DNA of 35,828 bases from CAZGTQ01 sp964528575 (lineage in GTDB: Bacteria > Planctomycetota > UBA1135 > GCA-002686595), in the NCBI GenBank assembly GCA_964528575.1, contig CAZGTQ010000295.1, forward strand, positions 1-35,828. The letters run 5' to 3'. The position numbers were made by a program, and so were the translations under genes. Positions 14,497-30,893 of this stretch are shown here, in pieces (the stretch's first letter is position 1; each line of letters opens with the position of its first letter). The notes under the pieces are model-generated. The model was not told the DNA's origin. It saw only the letters and a program-made list of their open reading frames with translations, and searched no databases.

Positions 14497-16497
14497 AAAG
14501 ACAGCAACCTGGCGCCGCCGCTCTACGAGCCGGGCCGTCCCGATTCCGCCCGACCCGCCGCGGCTCGTGATCGAGCGGCTCTCGCCGTCGGTCGACGGCG
14601 GCCGAACGCCGTGCAAGCGGATCCTCGGCGACGTGCTCGAGGTGGGGGCCGACCTCTTCACCGACGGGCACGCGCTGATGGACGCGCGCGTGCGCTTCCG
14701 CGCCCCGCGCCACGAGGCGTGGCGAGTCGCACCGATGCGCTACGACTCCGACTCCGACCGCTGGTACGGCGAGGTCGAGCTCGACGCGATCGGCACGTGG
14801 CGCTACACGGTCGAGGGTTGGGTCGACCGCTTCGCCACCTGGGCGCGTGACTTGTCGCGGCGGCTCGCGGCGCAGCAGGACATCGCGGAGGAGCTGCTCG
14901 AGGGCGCGGCGTTGGTGCGCGCGGCCGCGCGGCTCGACGGCGCGCGCCCGGGCGATCTCGAGGATGCGGCGAAGCGCCTCGAGGACGCGGGCGCGTCGGT
15001 GGAGGAGCGAGCGGAGCTCGCGCTGTCGGAGTCGCTCGCGGCGGCGATGGCGGCGCGCGTGCCGGACGAGGAGCGCACGATCCACCAGCCCGAGCACGTG
15101 GTGCGCGTCGACGCGAGTCGCGCGCTCGTGGGCGCGTGGTACGAGCTGTTCCCGCGCTCGCAGACCGACGACCCCGCCGTCCACGGCACGTTCCGCTCGG
15201 CCGCGGCGGAGCTCGATCGGATCGCGGAGCTCGGCTTCGACGTCGTCTACCTGCCGCCGATCCACCCGATCGGCAAGACCAAGCGCAAGGGGCCGAACAA
15301 CGCGCTCGTCCACGGCCCCGGCGATCCCGGCAGCCCCTGGGCGATCGGCTCCGAGGACGGCGGCCACACGGCGGTCCACCCCGACCTCGGCACGATCGAC
15401 GACTTCGACGCATTCGTCGCGCGCGCGCGGGACCGCGGGCTCGAGGTCGCGCTCGACTACGCGTTGCAGTGCTCGCCGGACCACCCGTGGGCGCGCGAGC
15501 ACCCCGACTGGTTCGTCACGCGGCCCGACGGGACGATCAAGCACGCGGAGAACCCGCCGAAGAAGTACGAGGACATCTACCCGCTCGACTTCTGGTGCGC
15601 GGATCGCGAGGGGCTCTGGAACGCGTGCGTCGACGTCCTCCTCTTCTGGATCGAGCACGGTGTCACGACGTTCCGCGTCGACAACCCGCACACCAAGCCG
15701 TTCGCGTTCTGGGAGTGGGCGATCGCCGAGGTCCAGGAACGTCACCCCGACACCGTGGTCCTCGCGGAGGCGTTCACGCGGCCGAAGCGCATGAAGGGTC
15801 TCGCGAAAATCGGCTTCACGCAGTCGTACACCTACTTCACGTGGAAGAACACGGCCGAGGAGCTACGCGAGTACCTCGAGGAGCTGACGCAGACCGAGAT
15901 GGCCGAGTACTACCGGCCGAACTTCTTCGCGAACACGCCGGACATCCTCCACGAGTACCTGCAGACGGGCGGGCGGCCCGCGTTCCGCGCGCGGCTCTTG
16001 CTCGCGGCGACGCTCTCGCCGAGCTACGGGATCTACAGCGGCTTCGAGCTGTGCGAGAACGTGCCGAAGAAGAGCGGGAGCGAGGAATACCTCGACTCCG
16101 AGAAGTACCAGCTCCGCCCGCGCTCGTGGGATGGCGCCCACGCGATCCACGACGACATCGTCCGCATCAACCGGATCCGCCGCGAGCACCCGGCGCTGCG
16201 CAGGCTGACGAACCTGACCTTCCACGACAGCGACAACCCGAACATCCTCTTCTACCGCAAGTCGGCGCCCGAGGAGGACCTGCTCGTCGCGGTGAACCTC
16301 GATCCGAGCGCGCCGCAAGAGACGACGGTGCACGTCCCGCTCGAGGAGCTCGGCCTCGCGTGGGACGAGCCCTACCAGGTCGAGGACCTGCTCACGGGGC
16401 ACCGCTACACCTGGCAGGGTGCGCCGAACTACGTCCGACTCTCGCCGACCGAGGAGCCGGGGCACGTGCTGCGCCTCGCGCGGGAGGGGCAGCGCGC

Positions 16498-16501
<4 letters not shown>
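14489..16501 (+). CDS. glgE: GlgE: alpha-1,4-glucan:maltose-1-phosphate maltosyltransferase
   Basis: 670 aa, GH13 subfamily 3. It transfers maltosyl from alpha-maltose-1-phosphate to the non-reducing end of alpha-1,4-glucan (EC 2.4.99.16). N-terminal beta domain: RLVIERLSPSVDGGR, GDVLEVGADLFTDGHALM. A helical insertion lies at about 115-195, and the TIM barrel starts near 205 (ALVGAWYELFPRS). Catalytic residues by pattern: nucleophile Asp398 (FRVDNPHTKP), acid/base Glu427 (VVLAEAF), third Asp485 (NTPDIL). GlgE-typical stretches include YLPPIHPIGKTKRKG and PKKYEDIYPLDFW. ATG 14489 is chosen because it fits the family N-terminus and has a Shine-Dalgarno sequence in the tandem repeat; the open frame extends to 14309 without family similarity. 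First gene of the operon; its TGA overlaps the next GTG by 4 nt. Confidence 0.95.
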
Positions 16502-19841
<3,340 letters not shown>

Positions 19842-19845
<4 letters not shown>

Positions 19846-21769
19846 CGAGCACGAGACGGGGGGAGAGCACGGGGCGCGGGCGGGCCCGGTCCGCGGGCGA
19901 GCGGTGGTCGCTGCAGCGCGGCGCCCGTGTGCTCGAAGAGGGCGGCGTGCGCTTCTCGGTGTGGGCACCGCGGCCGCGCCGGGTCGACCTGCGGCTCGCC
20001 CGTGGGGGCGCCGCGCGCGACGACGCGATGGAGCACGTGCCGATGCAGCACGGCGCCGGCGACGTCTGGACCACCGTCGTCACGGACGCGCGCGCCGGCG
20101 ACGACTATGGCTTCGTTCTCGACGGCGAGCGCGAACGGCCCGATCCCGTGAGCCGCTGGCAGCCCGCGGGCGTCCACGGCCGCTCGCGCGTCGTCGACCC
20201 GCGCGCCTTCCGCTGGACGGACGGCTCGTGGCGCGGTATCGACGTGGCCGACATGGTCCTCTACGAGCTGCACGTCGGCACCTTCACCCGCGCCGGGACG
20301 TTCGCCGGCGTCCGCGAGCGACTGGACGAGATCGCGGCGCTCGGCGTCAACGCGATCGAGCTCATGCCGCTCGCGCAGTTCCCCGGCGAGCGCAACTGGG
20401 GCTACGACGGAGCGCTCCCGTACGCGGTGCAGGCGAGCTACGGCGGGCCCGAGGAGCTGCGCGCCCTCGTCGACGCCGCGCACGCGGCTGGGATCGCCGT
20501 CTTCGTCGACGTCGTCTACAACCACTTCGGACCCGAGGGCAGCTACCAGAACGAGTACGGCCCGTACACGACCGACGCGTACTCGACGCCGTGGGGCGGC
20601 GCGATCAACTTCGACGGCCCGGGCAGCGACGACGTGCGCCGGTACTTCGTCGACAACGCGCTGCACTTCTTCGCCGAGCACCACGTCGACGGCCTGCGCC
20701 TCGATGCCGTGCACGCGTTCCACGACCGCAGCGCGACGCACTTCCTCGAGGAGCTCGCGTTGCGCGTGCGCGCGCTCGAACGCGAGCGGGGCCGGCGCTT
20801 CGCGCTCGTCGCCGAGAGCGACCTGAACGACCCGCGCGTCGTCCGCGAGCGCGCGCGCGGCGGCTACGGCATCGACGCGCAGTGGAACGACGACTTCCAC
20901 CACGCGGTGCACGTCGCGCTGACCGGGGAAGAGCGCGGCTACTACGTCGACTTCGCCCGCGAGGATCGCATCGCCCCGCTCGCGCAGGTCCTGTCCCAGC
21001 GCTTCGTGCACGACGGCGGCTTCTCGCGCTTCCGCGGCCGCCGCCACGGCGCGCCGGCGACCGACGTGCCGCCCGAGCGCTTCGTCGTCTACGTGCAGAA
21101 CCACGACCAGGTCGGCAACCGTGCGCAGGGCGACCGCTTCGGCACGCTCTTGTCGCCGCGGCGCCAGCGGCTCGCGGCGGGGCTCCTCTTGCTGTCGCCG
21201 TACGTGCCGCTGCTCTTCATGGGCGAAGAGCACGGCGAGACGCGGCCGTTCCAGTACTTCACGAGCCACGGCGACCCCGACCTGGGGCGCGCGGTGAGCG
21301 CGGGCCGCCGCCGCGAGTTCGAGAGCTTCGGCTGGGGCGAGGCGGTGCCCGACCCGCAGGATCCCGCGACGTTCGAGCGCTCGCGGCCCGACCGCGAGGC
21401 GGCGGGCAAGGCGGGCGGCGCGCGGCTGGCGCTCGTCTCGGAGCTCTGCCGCACGAAACGCGGCGAGGCGGCGCTCGCGCCCGGCCGCGCGCGCGTCGAG
21501 CTGCTGCGCGGGGCGGAGTGGATCGCGCTGCGGCTCGTGCCGGAGTCGGGCGACGCGCTGCTCGTGACGTTCCAGCTCGGCGAGCGCGAGGAGACGGCGG
21601 AGCTGTGCGGATGGGGCGGCCGGTGGCGGCCCGAGCTGTGCACCGAGGAGCCGCGCTTCGGCGGCGACCGTCCGCTCGACACACTGGAGGCGCGCGCGGG
21701 CGAGCACGGCGCAGTCCTCGTCACGCTCCCGCCCGAGTCCGCGGTCCTCTGGCGCAGCGCGGGGGCCTG

Positions 21770-21770
<1 letters not shown>
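19842..21770 (+). CDS. treZ: TreZ: malto-oligosyltrehalose trehalohydrolase
   Basis: 642 aa, GH13. It releases trehalose from maltooligosyl-trehalose made by TreY (EC 3.2.1.141). The N-terminal CBM48-like domain includes GVRFSVWAPRPRRVDLRL. Barrel: ELHVGTFTRAGTFAGV, Glu-Arg-Asn-Trp-Gly-Tyr-Asp-Gly (ERNWGYDG), nucleophile Asp288 (VDGLRLDAVHAF), acid Glu325 (LVAESD), Asp422 (QNHDQVGNRAQGDR). The last motif and FMGEEHGE are typical of TreZ. ATG 19842 overlaps the treS-mak stop (ATGA). The first ~25 residues are basic and poorly conserved. Its partner TreY is four genes downstream, which is unusual because treY and treZ are normally adjacent. Confidence 0.95.
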
Positions 21771-23886
<2,116 letters not shown>

Positions 23887-23890
<4 letters not shown>

Positions 23891-26097
23891 GCCCGGCACC
23901 CGAACCTACCACCGGCGTCCTCGAGCCGGGCGCGGAGGACGCGCGGCGCTTGCGCGCCCACGCGCACAGCGAGCCGCACCGCGTCCTGGGCGTCCACCCG
24001 GCGAGCGCGGGCGGCGGCGTCGTCGTCCGCGCATGGCACCCCGACGTGGTCGCTGCCGCGTGCGTCGTCGACGGCGCGAGCGTGCCGATGAAGCGGGTCG
24101 GCGAGGGCCTGTTCGCGGTGCACCTGTCCGACGCGGACCCCGGCGTGCGCTACCGCCTGCGGCTGCGCACGGGGACGGGGCACGAGTGGACGGCGCAGGA
24201 CCCGTACCGCTACGCGCCGACCGTCGGCGAGGTCGACCGCTTCTTGCTCGGCAAGGGCGACCACCGGCGCATGTGGAGGACGTTCGGCGCGAACGTCAGG
24301 ACGATCGACGGCGCGCGCGGGACCGCGTTCGCCGTGTGGGCGCCGAACGCGCGGCGGGTCAGCGTCGTCGGCGACTTCAACGGGTGGGACGGCCGCGTGC
24401 ACCCGATGCGCTTGCTCGGCGGCTCGGGCGTGTGGGAGCTGTTCCTGCCGGACGTGAGCGAGGGCGCGCTCTACAAGTACGAGATGCTGACGCGCGAGGG
24501 CATGCTGCGGCTCAAGACCGATCCGCTCGCGCAGGCGATGGAGCTGCCGCCCGGCTCCGCGTCGCGCGTCACCGCCTCGAGCTACGCGTTCGCCGACGAC
24601 GACTGGATCGCGGAGCGCAACGCGAAGGATCCGCGGCAGGAGCCGATGGCGGTGTACGAGGTGCACCTCGGCTCGTGGGCGCGCGACGAGAACGGGCAGA
24701 TGCTCTCGTACCGCGAGCTCGCCCCGCGCATCGCCGACCACGTCCTGCGCTACGGCTTCACGCACGTCGAGCTGCTCCCGGTCGCCGAGCACGCGTTCTA
24801 CGCGTCGTGGGGCTATCAGGTGACCGGCTACTTCGCGCCGACGAGCCGCTACGGCGATCCCGACGACCTGCGCTGGTTCGTCGAGCACATGCACCAGCGC
24901 GGCATCGGCGTGCTGCTCGACTGGGTCCCCGCGCACTTCCCGAAGGACGACTGGTCGCTGCGCCGCTTCGACGGGACCGCGCTCTACGAGCACGAGGATC
25001 CGCGCCGCGGCGAGCACCCCGACTGGGGCACGCTGATCTTCAATCTCGGCCGGCGCGAGGTGTCGAACTTCCTGCTCGCGAACGCGCTGTACTGGATCGA
25101 GGAGTTCCATGTCGACGGGCTGCGCGTCGACGCGGTCGCCTCGATGCTGTACCTCGACTACAGCCGCGAAGAGGGCCAGTGGCTCCCGAACATCCACGGG
25201 GGCCGCGAGAACGTCGAGGCGATCGAGTTCCTGCGCCACGTGACGAGCGTGGTGCGCGACGAGCACCCGGGCGTCGTGATGGTCGCGGAGGAGTCGACCG
25301 CGTGGCCCAACGTGAGCCGCCCGCCCGAGGAAGGCGGCCTCGGCTTCACGTTCAAGTGGAACATGGGCTGGATGCACGACACGCTCGACTACTTCGCGCG
25401 CGACCCGCTCTACCGCGGCCACCACCAGGGCGCGCTGACGTTCGGGATGGTCTACGAGTACAGCGAGCGCTTCGTCATGCCGCTCTCGCACGACGAGGTC
25501 GTGCACGGCAAGGGCTCGCTCTATCGGAAGATGCCCGGCGACGCGTGGCAGAAGCTGGCGAACCTGCGGCTGCTCGTCGCGTACCAGTACCTGCGCCCGG
25601 GCAAGAAGCTCCTGTTCATGGGCACCGAGCTCGCGGTGCACGCCGAGTGGAACCACGACGTGTCGCTCGATTGGTCGCTCGCGAACGATCCGGCGCGGGC
25701 CGGTTTCGGCCGCTTCCTCGAGGCGCTGGGGGCGCTGTACCGCGAGCGCTCGGCCCTGTGGGCGAAGGACCACGAGCCGGCCGGCTTCGAATGGATCGAC
25801 TGCTCGGACGCTGCCCAGTCGACGTTCTCGTTCGTGCGCTCGGACGGCGCGGGCGCCGAGCTCACGATCGTCTTCAACATGACGCCCGTGCCGCGCGAGG
25901 ACTACCGCATCGGCGTCCCGTCCGGCGGTGCGTGGAGCGTCGTCCTGTGCACCGACGACGAGCGCTTCGCCGGCAGCGGCTACGCGCTCCCGCGCGAGGT
26001 CGTCGCCGAGGAGTCGCCGATGCACGGCCGCGACCATTCGGTCTCCATCGCTCTGCCGCCGCTCGCGGCCGTGGTCTTCGCGCCGGCACATGGCTGA
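23887..26097 (+). CDS. glgB: GlgB: 1,4-alpha-glucan branching enzyme
   Basis: 736 aa, GH13 subfamily 9, long form with two N-terminal beta domains: N1 at about 25-110 (EPHRVLGVHPAS) and N2 at about 130-225 (FAVWAPNARRVSVVGDFNGW). It cuts alpha-1,4 chains and rejoins them as alpha-1,6 branches (EC 2.4.1.18). Barrel motifs: YEVHLGSW, nucleophile Asp415 (VDGLRVDAVASMLYLDYSR), Glu468 (VMVAEEST), Asp536 (MPLSHDEVVHGKGS). All three catalytic residues are present and the length is typical. It branches the linear glucan made by GlgE. Start ATG 23887 overlaps the glgX stop (ATGA); its 3' end overlaps malQ by 8 nt. Confidence 0.96.
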
Positions 26098-28258
26098 GCG
26101 CGGCGCACTCCTGCGCCTCGCGCGCCGCCTGGGGATCCTCGACGGCTACCGCGACTTGGCGGGCGTCGAGCGGGAGACGAGCGACGCGTCGCGCGAGCGT
26201 CTCGCGGCCGCGCTCGGCCATCCGGCCGGCACCGAGGAGGAGGCGGAGCGCGCGCTCGCGCGGCTCGACGCCGCCGAGCGCGAGAGGCTCGTCCGGCCGC
26301 TGAGCATCGTGCGCCGCGGCCGCGAGAGCGCGGCGGCGCTCGAGGTCGCGCTGCCCGAGCCGCGCGGGGGCGCGGCGCGCTTCGCGCTGCGCATCGCGCG
26401 GGAGGACGGCCGCGAGGAGCGCGTCGAAGGCCGCGCGGAGCTCGCGGAAGGGCGCGCGCGCCTCGTCCTGCGCGAGCTCGCGGAGCTGCCGGACGGCGCC
26501 CACGAGCTCGAGCTGGAGCTGGAGCTCGAGCACGACGTCGAAGCCGGTGGCGCTGCCCGCGCGGCGCGCCAACGCCGCATCGTCGCGCCCCCGACCGCGC
26601 GCTCGGTCGCCGAGGCGCTCGGCGACGAGCGCGTGTTCGGCGTGCTCGCCAATCTCTACACGCTCCGGCGCCCGGGCGGCCTGGGGCGCGGCGACCTGCG
26701 CGATCTCGACGGCCTCGTCGCGCTCGCCGTCTCGCACGGGGCGCGCTTCGTCGGCCTCAATCCGGTCCACGCGCAGCGCCAGACGCACGCCGCCGCGAGC
26801 CCGTACGCGCCCGTCAGCCGCCTCTTCCGCGACCCCGGCTACCTCGACGTCGAGGCCGTGCCCGAGCTCGAGCGCGCTCCCGCGGTGCGCGCGCGCCTCG
26901 CGTCCGACGAGCTGCGCGCGGAGCTCGAGCGCGCGCACGCCGAGCCGCTCGTCGACCACGCGCGCCACCGCCGGCTGCACGACGAGCTGTGCACGGCGCT
27001 CCACCGGGCATTTCGCGAGCACGCGCGCCCCGAGCGCCGCCGCGCCTACGAGCGCTTCTGCGCCGAGCAAGGCGAGCTGCTCGACGCGTTCGCGACGTTC
27101 CTCGCGATCGACCGCGCGCTCGCGACGCCGCACGGGCCGCTGCCGCGCGCGCAATGGCCGAGCGAGCTGCGCCGGCGCGAGGACCCCGCGGTCGCGCGCT
27201 TCGCCGCCGAGCACGCGGAGAGCGTCGACTACTATCGCTGGCTCCAGTTCGAGCTCGACCGCCAACTCGGCGACGTCGCGGTCCGGGCGCGCGCGCGCGG
27301 GCTCGACGTCGGCCTCTACCAGGACCTCGCGGTCGCCGCCGAGCGCGAGGGCGCCGACGGCTGGCTCTTCGAGGGCCTCGCGGTCGAGGACGTGTCGCTC
27401 GGCGCGCCGCCCGACGCGTACAGCCGCGCCGGCCAGGACTGGGGCTTCGCGCCGTGGAACCCGCTGCGCCTGGCCGAGGGCGGCGCGGAGCTGTGGACGT
27501 GCGTCCTGCGCGCCGCGTTCCGCCACGCGGGCGCGTTGCGCATCGACCACGCGCTCGGACTTGCGCGCCAGTTCTGGATCCCGCGCGGGGCGCACGCGTC
27601 CGAGGGCGCGTACGTGCGTTTCCCCGCGGACGAGCTGATGGCGATCGCCGCGCTCGAGAGCCGCCGCGCGGGCGCGCTCGTCATCGCGGAGGACCTCGGC
27701 ACCGTGCCGGAGGGCTTTCGGCCGCGGATCGAGAGCGAGGCTTGGCTGCGCAGCAGCGTCGTGTACTTCGAGCGCGACGACGAGGGCGACTTCCTGCCCG
27801 CGCGCGCGTACCCCGAGCTCTCGCTCGCGACGGCGGCGACGCACGACCACGTGCCGCTCGCCGGCTGGCCGAGCGGCCGCGACGTCGAGCTGCGCTTCGC
27901 CGCCGGCGAGCTCGACGAGGAGGAGCGACGCGCAGGGCACGCGGCGCGCGACGACGACGTGCGCGCGCTCGTGCGGCGCCTCGTCGCCGAGGGCCTGCTC
28001 GCGGCGGGCGAGCGCCCGGACGAGCCCCGCCTGCGCGTCGCGGTGCACGCTTTCCTCGCGCGCACGCCTGCGCGCCTGGTCGGCGTCGCGCTCGACGACC
28101 TCGCGGGCGAGCGCGACCCGGTCAACCTGCCCGGGATCGGCGAGGAGCGCCACCCGAGCTGGCGCCGGCGCATGCGCAGGACGCTCGCCGAGATCGCGGA
28201 CGATCCGATCGCGCGCGCGTGCCTCGAAGCGCTCGCCGAGCGCGGGGGCCGGCTGTGA
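26090..28258 (+). CDS. malQ: MalQ: 4-alpha-glucanotransferase
   Basis: 722 aa, GH77, the long form with an N-terminal extension (about 1-175). It disproportionates maltodextrins (EC 2.4.1.25), supplying longer chains for TreY and recycling short ones from GlgX. Motifs: LYTLRRPGGLGRGDLRDL, ASPYAPVSRLF, nucleophile Asp486 (LRIDHALGL), Glu534 (VIAEDLGTVPEG), Asp586 (TATHDHVPLAGW; this third motif is slightly divergent from the usual THDxPTxxGxW). A charged repeat (ELELELELEHD) lies near residue 145. ATG 26090 lies 8 nt inside glgB. The stop overlaps the treY GTG (GTGA). Confidence 0.93.
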   Translation: MAERGALLRLARRLGILDGYRDLAGVERETSDASRERLAAALGHPAGTEEEAERALARLDAAERERLVRPLSIVRRGRESAAALEVALPEPRGGAARFALRIAREDGREERVEGRAELAEGRARLVLRELAELPDGAHELELELELEHDVEAGGAARAARQRRIVAPPTARSVAEALGDERVFGVLANLYTLRRPGGLGRGDLRDLDGLVALAVSHGARFVGLNPVHAQRQTHAAASPYAPVSRLFRDPGYLDVEAVPELERAPAVRARLASDELRAELERAHAEPLVDHARHRRLHDELCTALHRAFREHARPERRRAYERFCAEQGELLDAFATFLAIDRALATPHGPLPRAQWPSELRRREDPAVARFAAEHAESVDYYRWLQFELDRQLGDVAVRARARGLDVGLYQDLAVAAEREGADGWLFEGLAVEDVSLGAPPDAYSRAGQDWGFAPWNPLRLAEGGAELWTCVLRAAFRHAGALRIDHALGLARQFWIPRGAHASEGAYVRFPADELMAIAALESRRAGALVIAEDLGTVPEGFRPRIESEAWLRSSVVYFERDDEGDFLPARAYPELSLATAATHDHVPLAGWPSGRDVELRFAAGELDEEERRAGHAARDDDVRALVRRLVAEGLLAAGERPDEPRLRVAVHAFLARTPARLVGVALDDLAGERDPVNLPGIGEERHPSWRRRMRRTLAEIADDPIARACLEALAERGGRL

Positions 28259-30813
28259 GCGCGCTCACGAGCACGTACCGCCTCCAGCTCCATGCGGGCT
28301 TTCGGCTCGCGGACGCGCGCGCTCTGCTCGACTACTTGGACGACCTCGGCGCGTCGCACCTGTACCTCTCGCCGCTCCTGCGCGCGCGCGAGGGCAGCCT
28401 GCACGGCTACGACGTCGTCGACCCGACCGCGATCGACCCGGCGCGCGGCAGCGAGGACGACCTGCGCGCGCTCGCCGGCGACGCGCACGGTCGCGGGATG
28501 GGAATCGTGCTCGACATCGTGCCGAACCACCTCGCGGCGTCCGAGCAGAGCCCGTCGTGGCGCGACATGCTGCGCCGTGGCGACGGATCGCCGTACGCGC
28601 GCTGGTTCGACGTCGATCGCGCGGCCGCGGGCGGGCGTGTCGTGCTCCCGATCCTGGGCGCGTCGCTCGACGCGGTGATCGAGCGTGGCGAGCTGTCGGT
28701 CGGCGAGGAGCACGGCGAGCCGGTGCTGCGTTACCACGAGCGCACGTTCCCGCTCGCGCCGGGCACGCACGGAGCGAGCGACGTGCGGGCGATCCTCGAG
28801 CAGCAGCACTACGAGCTCGTCTTCTGGCGCGAGGGCGGCCGGCGGCTCAACTACCGGCGCTTCTTCGACATCGACGAGCTCGCGGGCGTGCGGGTCGAGG
28901 ATCCCGAGGTGTTCGACGCGACGCACGCGAAGGTGCTCGCGTGGGTGCGCGACGGGCTCGTCGACGGTCTGCGCGTCGACCACGTCGACGGGCTGCGGTT
29001 CCCGCGCGCGTACCTCGTGCGCTTGCGCGAGGCGCTCGACGAGGCGCGCCCGTCGGGCGAGCGCGCGACGCTGCACGTGGAGAAGATCCTCGCGGCTGAC
29101 GAGCACCTGCCCGCGGCCTGGCCCGTCGAGGGGACGACCGGCTACGACGCGCTCGCGAGCGTCGAGGACGTGCTCGTCGACCCTTCGGGTCTCGCCGCGA
29201 TCGAGTCGACGTACCGCGCGATCACGCGGCGCTCGGTCGACGTCGCCGAGCTCGTGCGCAGCGGCAAGCGCGAGGCGCTGACGCAGGGGCTCGAGGCGCA
29301 GCTACGGCGCGTCTCGAACGCCGCCGCGCGCGCGGCGACCGCGGACGCCGACGCGCCCGCGGCGGCGCACGACCTGCGCACGCTGCGCGCGGCGCTCGTG
29401 GAGTCGATCGCGTACCTGGGCGTGTACCGCACGTACCTCGAGGAGGACCTCGTCGCGTCGAAGGAGGACGCCGAGCGGATCCGGGGCGCGCTCGCCGGGG
29501 CGCGCGAGCACACGGCGGGTGGGCCGGTGCGCGACGTGCTGCAATGGCTCGAGCACGTGCTCCTCGGCCCGCGCGAGGCGGTGGGCGAGGCGGACCGCGA
29601 GCTCGTCCTGCGCTGGCAGCAGCTCTGTGGTTCCGCGACCGCGAAGGGCGTCGAGGACACGGCGTTCTACCGCTACGTGCCGCTCGTGTCGCGCAACGAG
29701 GTCGGCGCCGAGCCGGAGCTCGCGCTCGACGACGCGCTCGAGCGCTTCCGGCGCGGCAACGCCGAGCGGCTCGCGCGCTGGCCGCGCTCGCTGACGGCGG
29801 GCTCGACGCACGACACGAAGCGCAGCGCCGATCTGCGCTCGCGGCTCGACGGGCTCACGCACGATCCCGAACGCTGGGCGGCCGCGCTCGAGCGCTGGGA
29901 GCGGCTCGCGCGTCCGTTCGAGACCGGCGAGGGCGACGCGCACCTGCCGGACCCGGGGACGCGCTACCTGTTCTTCCAGACGCTGCTCGGCATCTGGCCG
30001 CTCGGCGAGACGGAGGCGGTCCCGCCCGCGGACGAGCTCGCCGCGCTGCGCGAGCGGGTCGTCGAGGCGATGATCAAGTCGGCGCGCGAGGCGAAGGAGC
30101 GCACGAGCTGGACCGACCCGAACGAGTCGTTCGAGGACGCGCTGCGCGCGTACGTGGGCGCCGCGCTCGATCCTGTGCGCGCGGTGGAGTTGCTCGCCGA
30201 CGTCGCCGCCGCCGCACAGCCGTTCGCGCGCACCGGCCTCGTCGTCGGCCTCGCGCGGCTCGTGCTCCAGCTCACCGTCCCGGGCGTCCCCGACGTGTAC
30301 CAGGGCGACGAGCTGTGGCGCTTGCGCCTCGTCGATCCCGACAACCGCGGCGACGTCGACTTCGCGCGCCGCCGCGCGCTCGCCGCCGAGCTGCCGCGCC
30401 CCGAGTCGCTCGCGCCCGACGCGGCCGCCGACCTCGCCGCGCACGCCGAGGACGGCCGCGTCAAGCTGCATGTCGTGCGCACGCTCCTGCGCGACCGCCG
30501 CGCGCACCCGCGGCTCTGGCTCGAGGGCGCGTACGAGCCGCTCGCGGTCCGCGGCCCGCTCGCCGAGCGCGTCGTCGCGTTCCGCCGCGGCGAGGGAGCG
30601 GCGAGCCGTTGCGTCGTCGCGCTGCGCCGCGCGCCGCGGCCGGACGAGCGCGACGCGTGGGCGGCGACCGAGATCGAGCTGCCGCCCGACGTGCGCGGCC
30701 CGCTGCGCTGCTTGCTCGCCGCGCACGAGCTCGACGCGAGCGCCGGCCGCGTGCCCGCGGAGTGCACGCTCGCCGCGCTCCCCGCCGCCGTGCTCGCGCC
30801 GCGGCGCGCGTGA
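28255..30813 (+). CDS. treY: TreY: malto-oligosyltrehalose synthase
   Basis: 852 aa, GH13 subfamily 26. It isomerises the reducing-end alpha-1,4 bond of maltodextrin into the alpha-1,1 bond of maltooligosyl-trehalose (EC 5.4.99.15). It begins SALTSTYRLQLHAGF, the typical TreY N-terminus. Barrel motifs: SPLLRAREGSLHGYDVVD, IVLDIVPNH, nucleophile Asp242 (VDGLRVDHVDGL), Glu276 (HVEKIL), Asp520 (AGSTHDTKRSADLRSRL), then SWTDPNESFEDAL and VPGVPDVYQGDELW. The length is slightly above most family members. GTG start within the malQ stop (GTGA). Last gene of the overlapping series; the next gene starts 80 nt later. Confidence 0.95.
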   Translation: MSALTSTYRLQLHAGFRLADARALLDYLDDLGASHLYLSPLLRAREGSLHGYDVVDPTAIDPARGSEDDLRALAGDAHGRGMGIVLDIVPNHLAASEQSPSWRDMLRRGDGSPYARWFDVDRAAAGGRVVLPILGASLDAVIERGELSVGEEHGEPVLRYHERTFPLAPGTHGASDVRAILEQQHYELVFWREGGRRLNYRRFFDIDELAGVRVEDPEVFDATHAKVLAWVRDGLVDGLRVDHVDGLRFPRAYLVRLREALDEARPSGERATLHVEKILAADEHLPAAWPVEGTTGYDALASVEDVLVDPSGLAAIESTYRAITRRSVDVAELVRSGKREALTQGLEAQLRRVSNAAARAATADADAPAAAHDLRTLRAALVESIAYLGVYRTYLEEDLVASKEDAERIRGALAGAREHTAGGPVRDVLQWLEHVLLGPREAVGEADRELVLRWQQLCGSATAKGVEDTAFYRYVPLVSRNEVGAEPELALDDALERFRRGNAERLARWPRSLTAGSTHDTKRSADLRSRLDGLTHDPERWAAALERWERLARPFETGEGDAHLPDPGTRYLFFQTLLGIWPLGETEAVPPADELAALRERVVEAMIKSAREAKERTSWTDPNESFEDALRAYVGAALDPVRAVELLADVAAAAQPFARTGLVVGLARLVLQLTVPGVPDVYQGDELWRLRLVDPDNRGDVDFARRRALAAELPRPESLAPDAAADLAAHAEDGRVKLHVVRTLLRDRRAHPRLWLEGAYEPLAVRGPLAERVVAFRRGEGAASRCVVALRRAPRPDERDAWAATEIELPPDVRGPLRCLLAAHELDASAGRVPAECTLAALPAAVLAPRRA

Positions 30814-30878
30814 GCGCATCGGCGCCGCGTGGTGCGGGGCGTTCGACTCGCGCGCGCATCCTCGCCGCGCCGGCGCGC

Positions 30879-30884
30879 TACGAT
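30879..30884 (+). promoter_or_regulatory. Possible -10 box of a leaderless promoter
   Basis: TACGAT ends 9 nt before the ATG at 30894. If used, transcription would start at or just before the start codon. No clear -35 and no Shine-Dalgarno sequence is visible. Confidence 0.2.
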
Positions 30885-30893
30885 GGCCGTGCC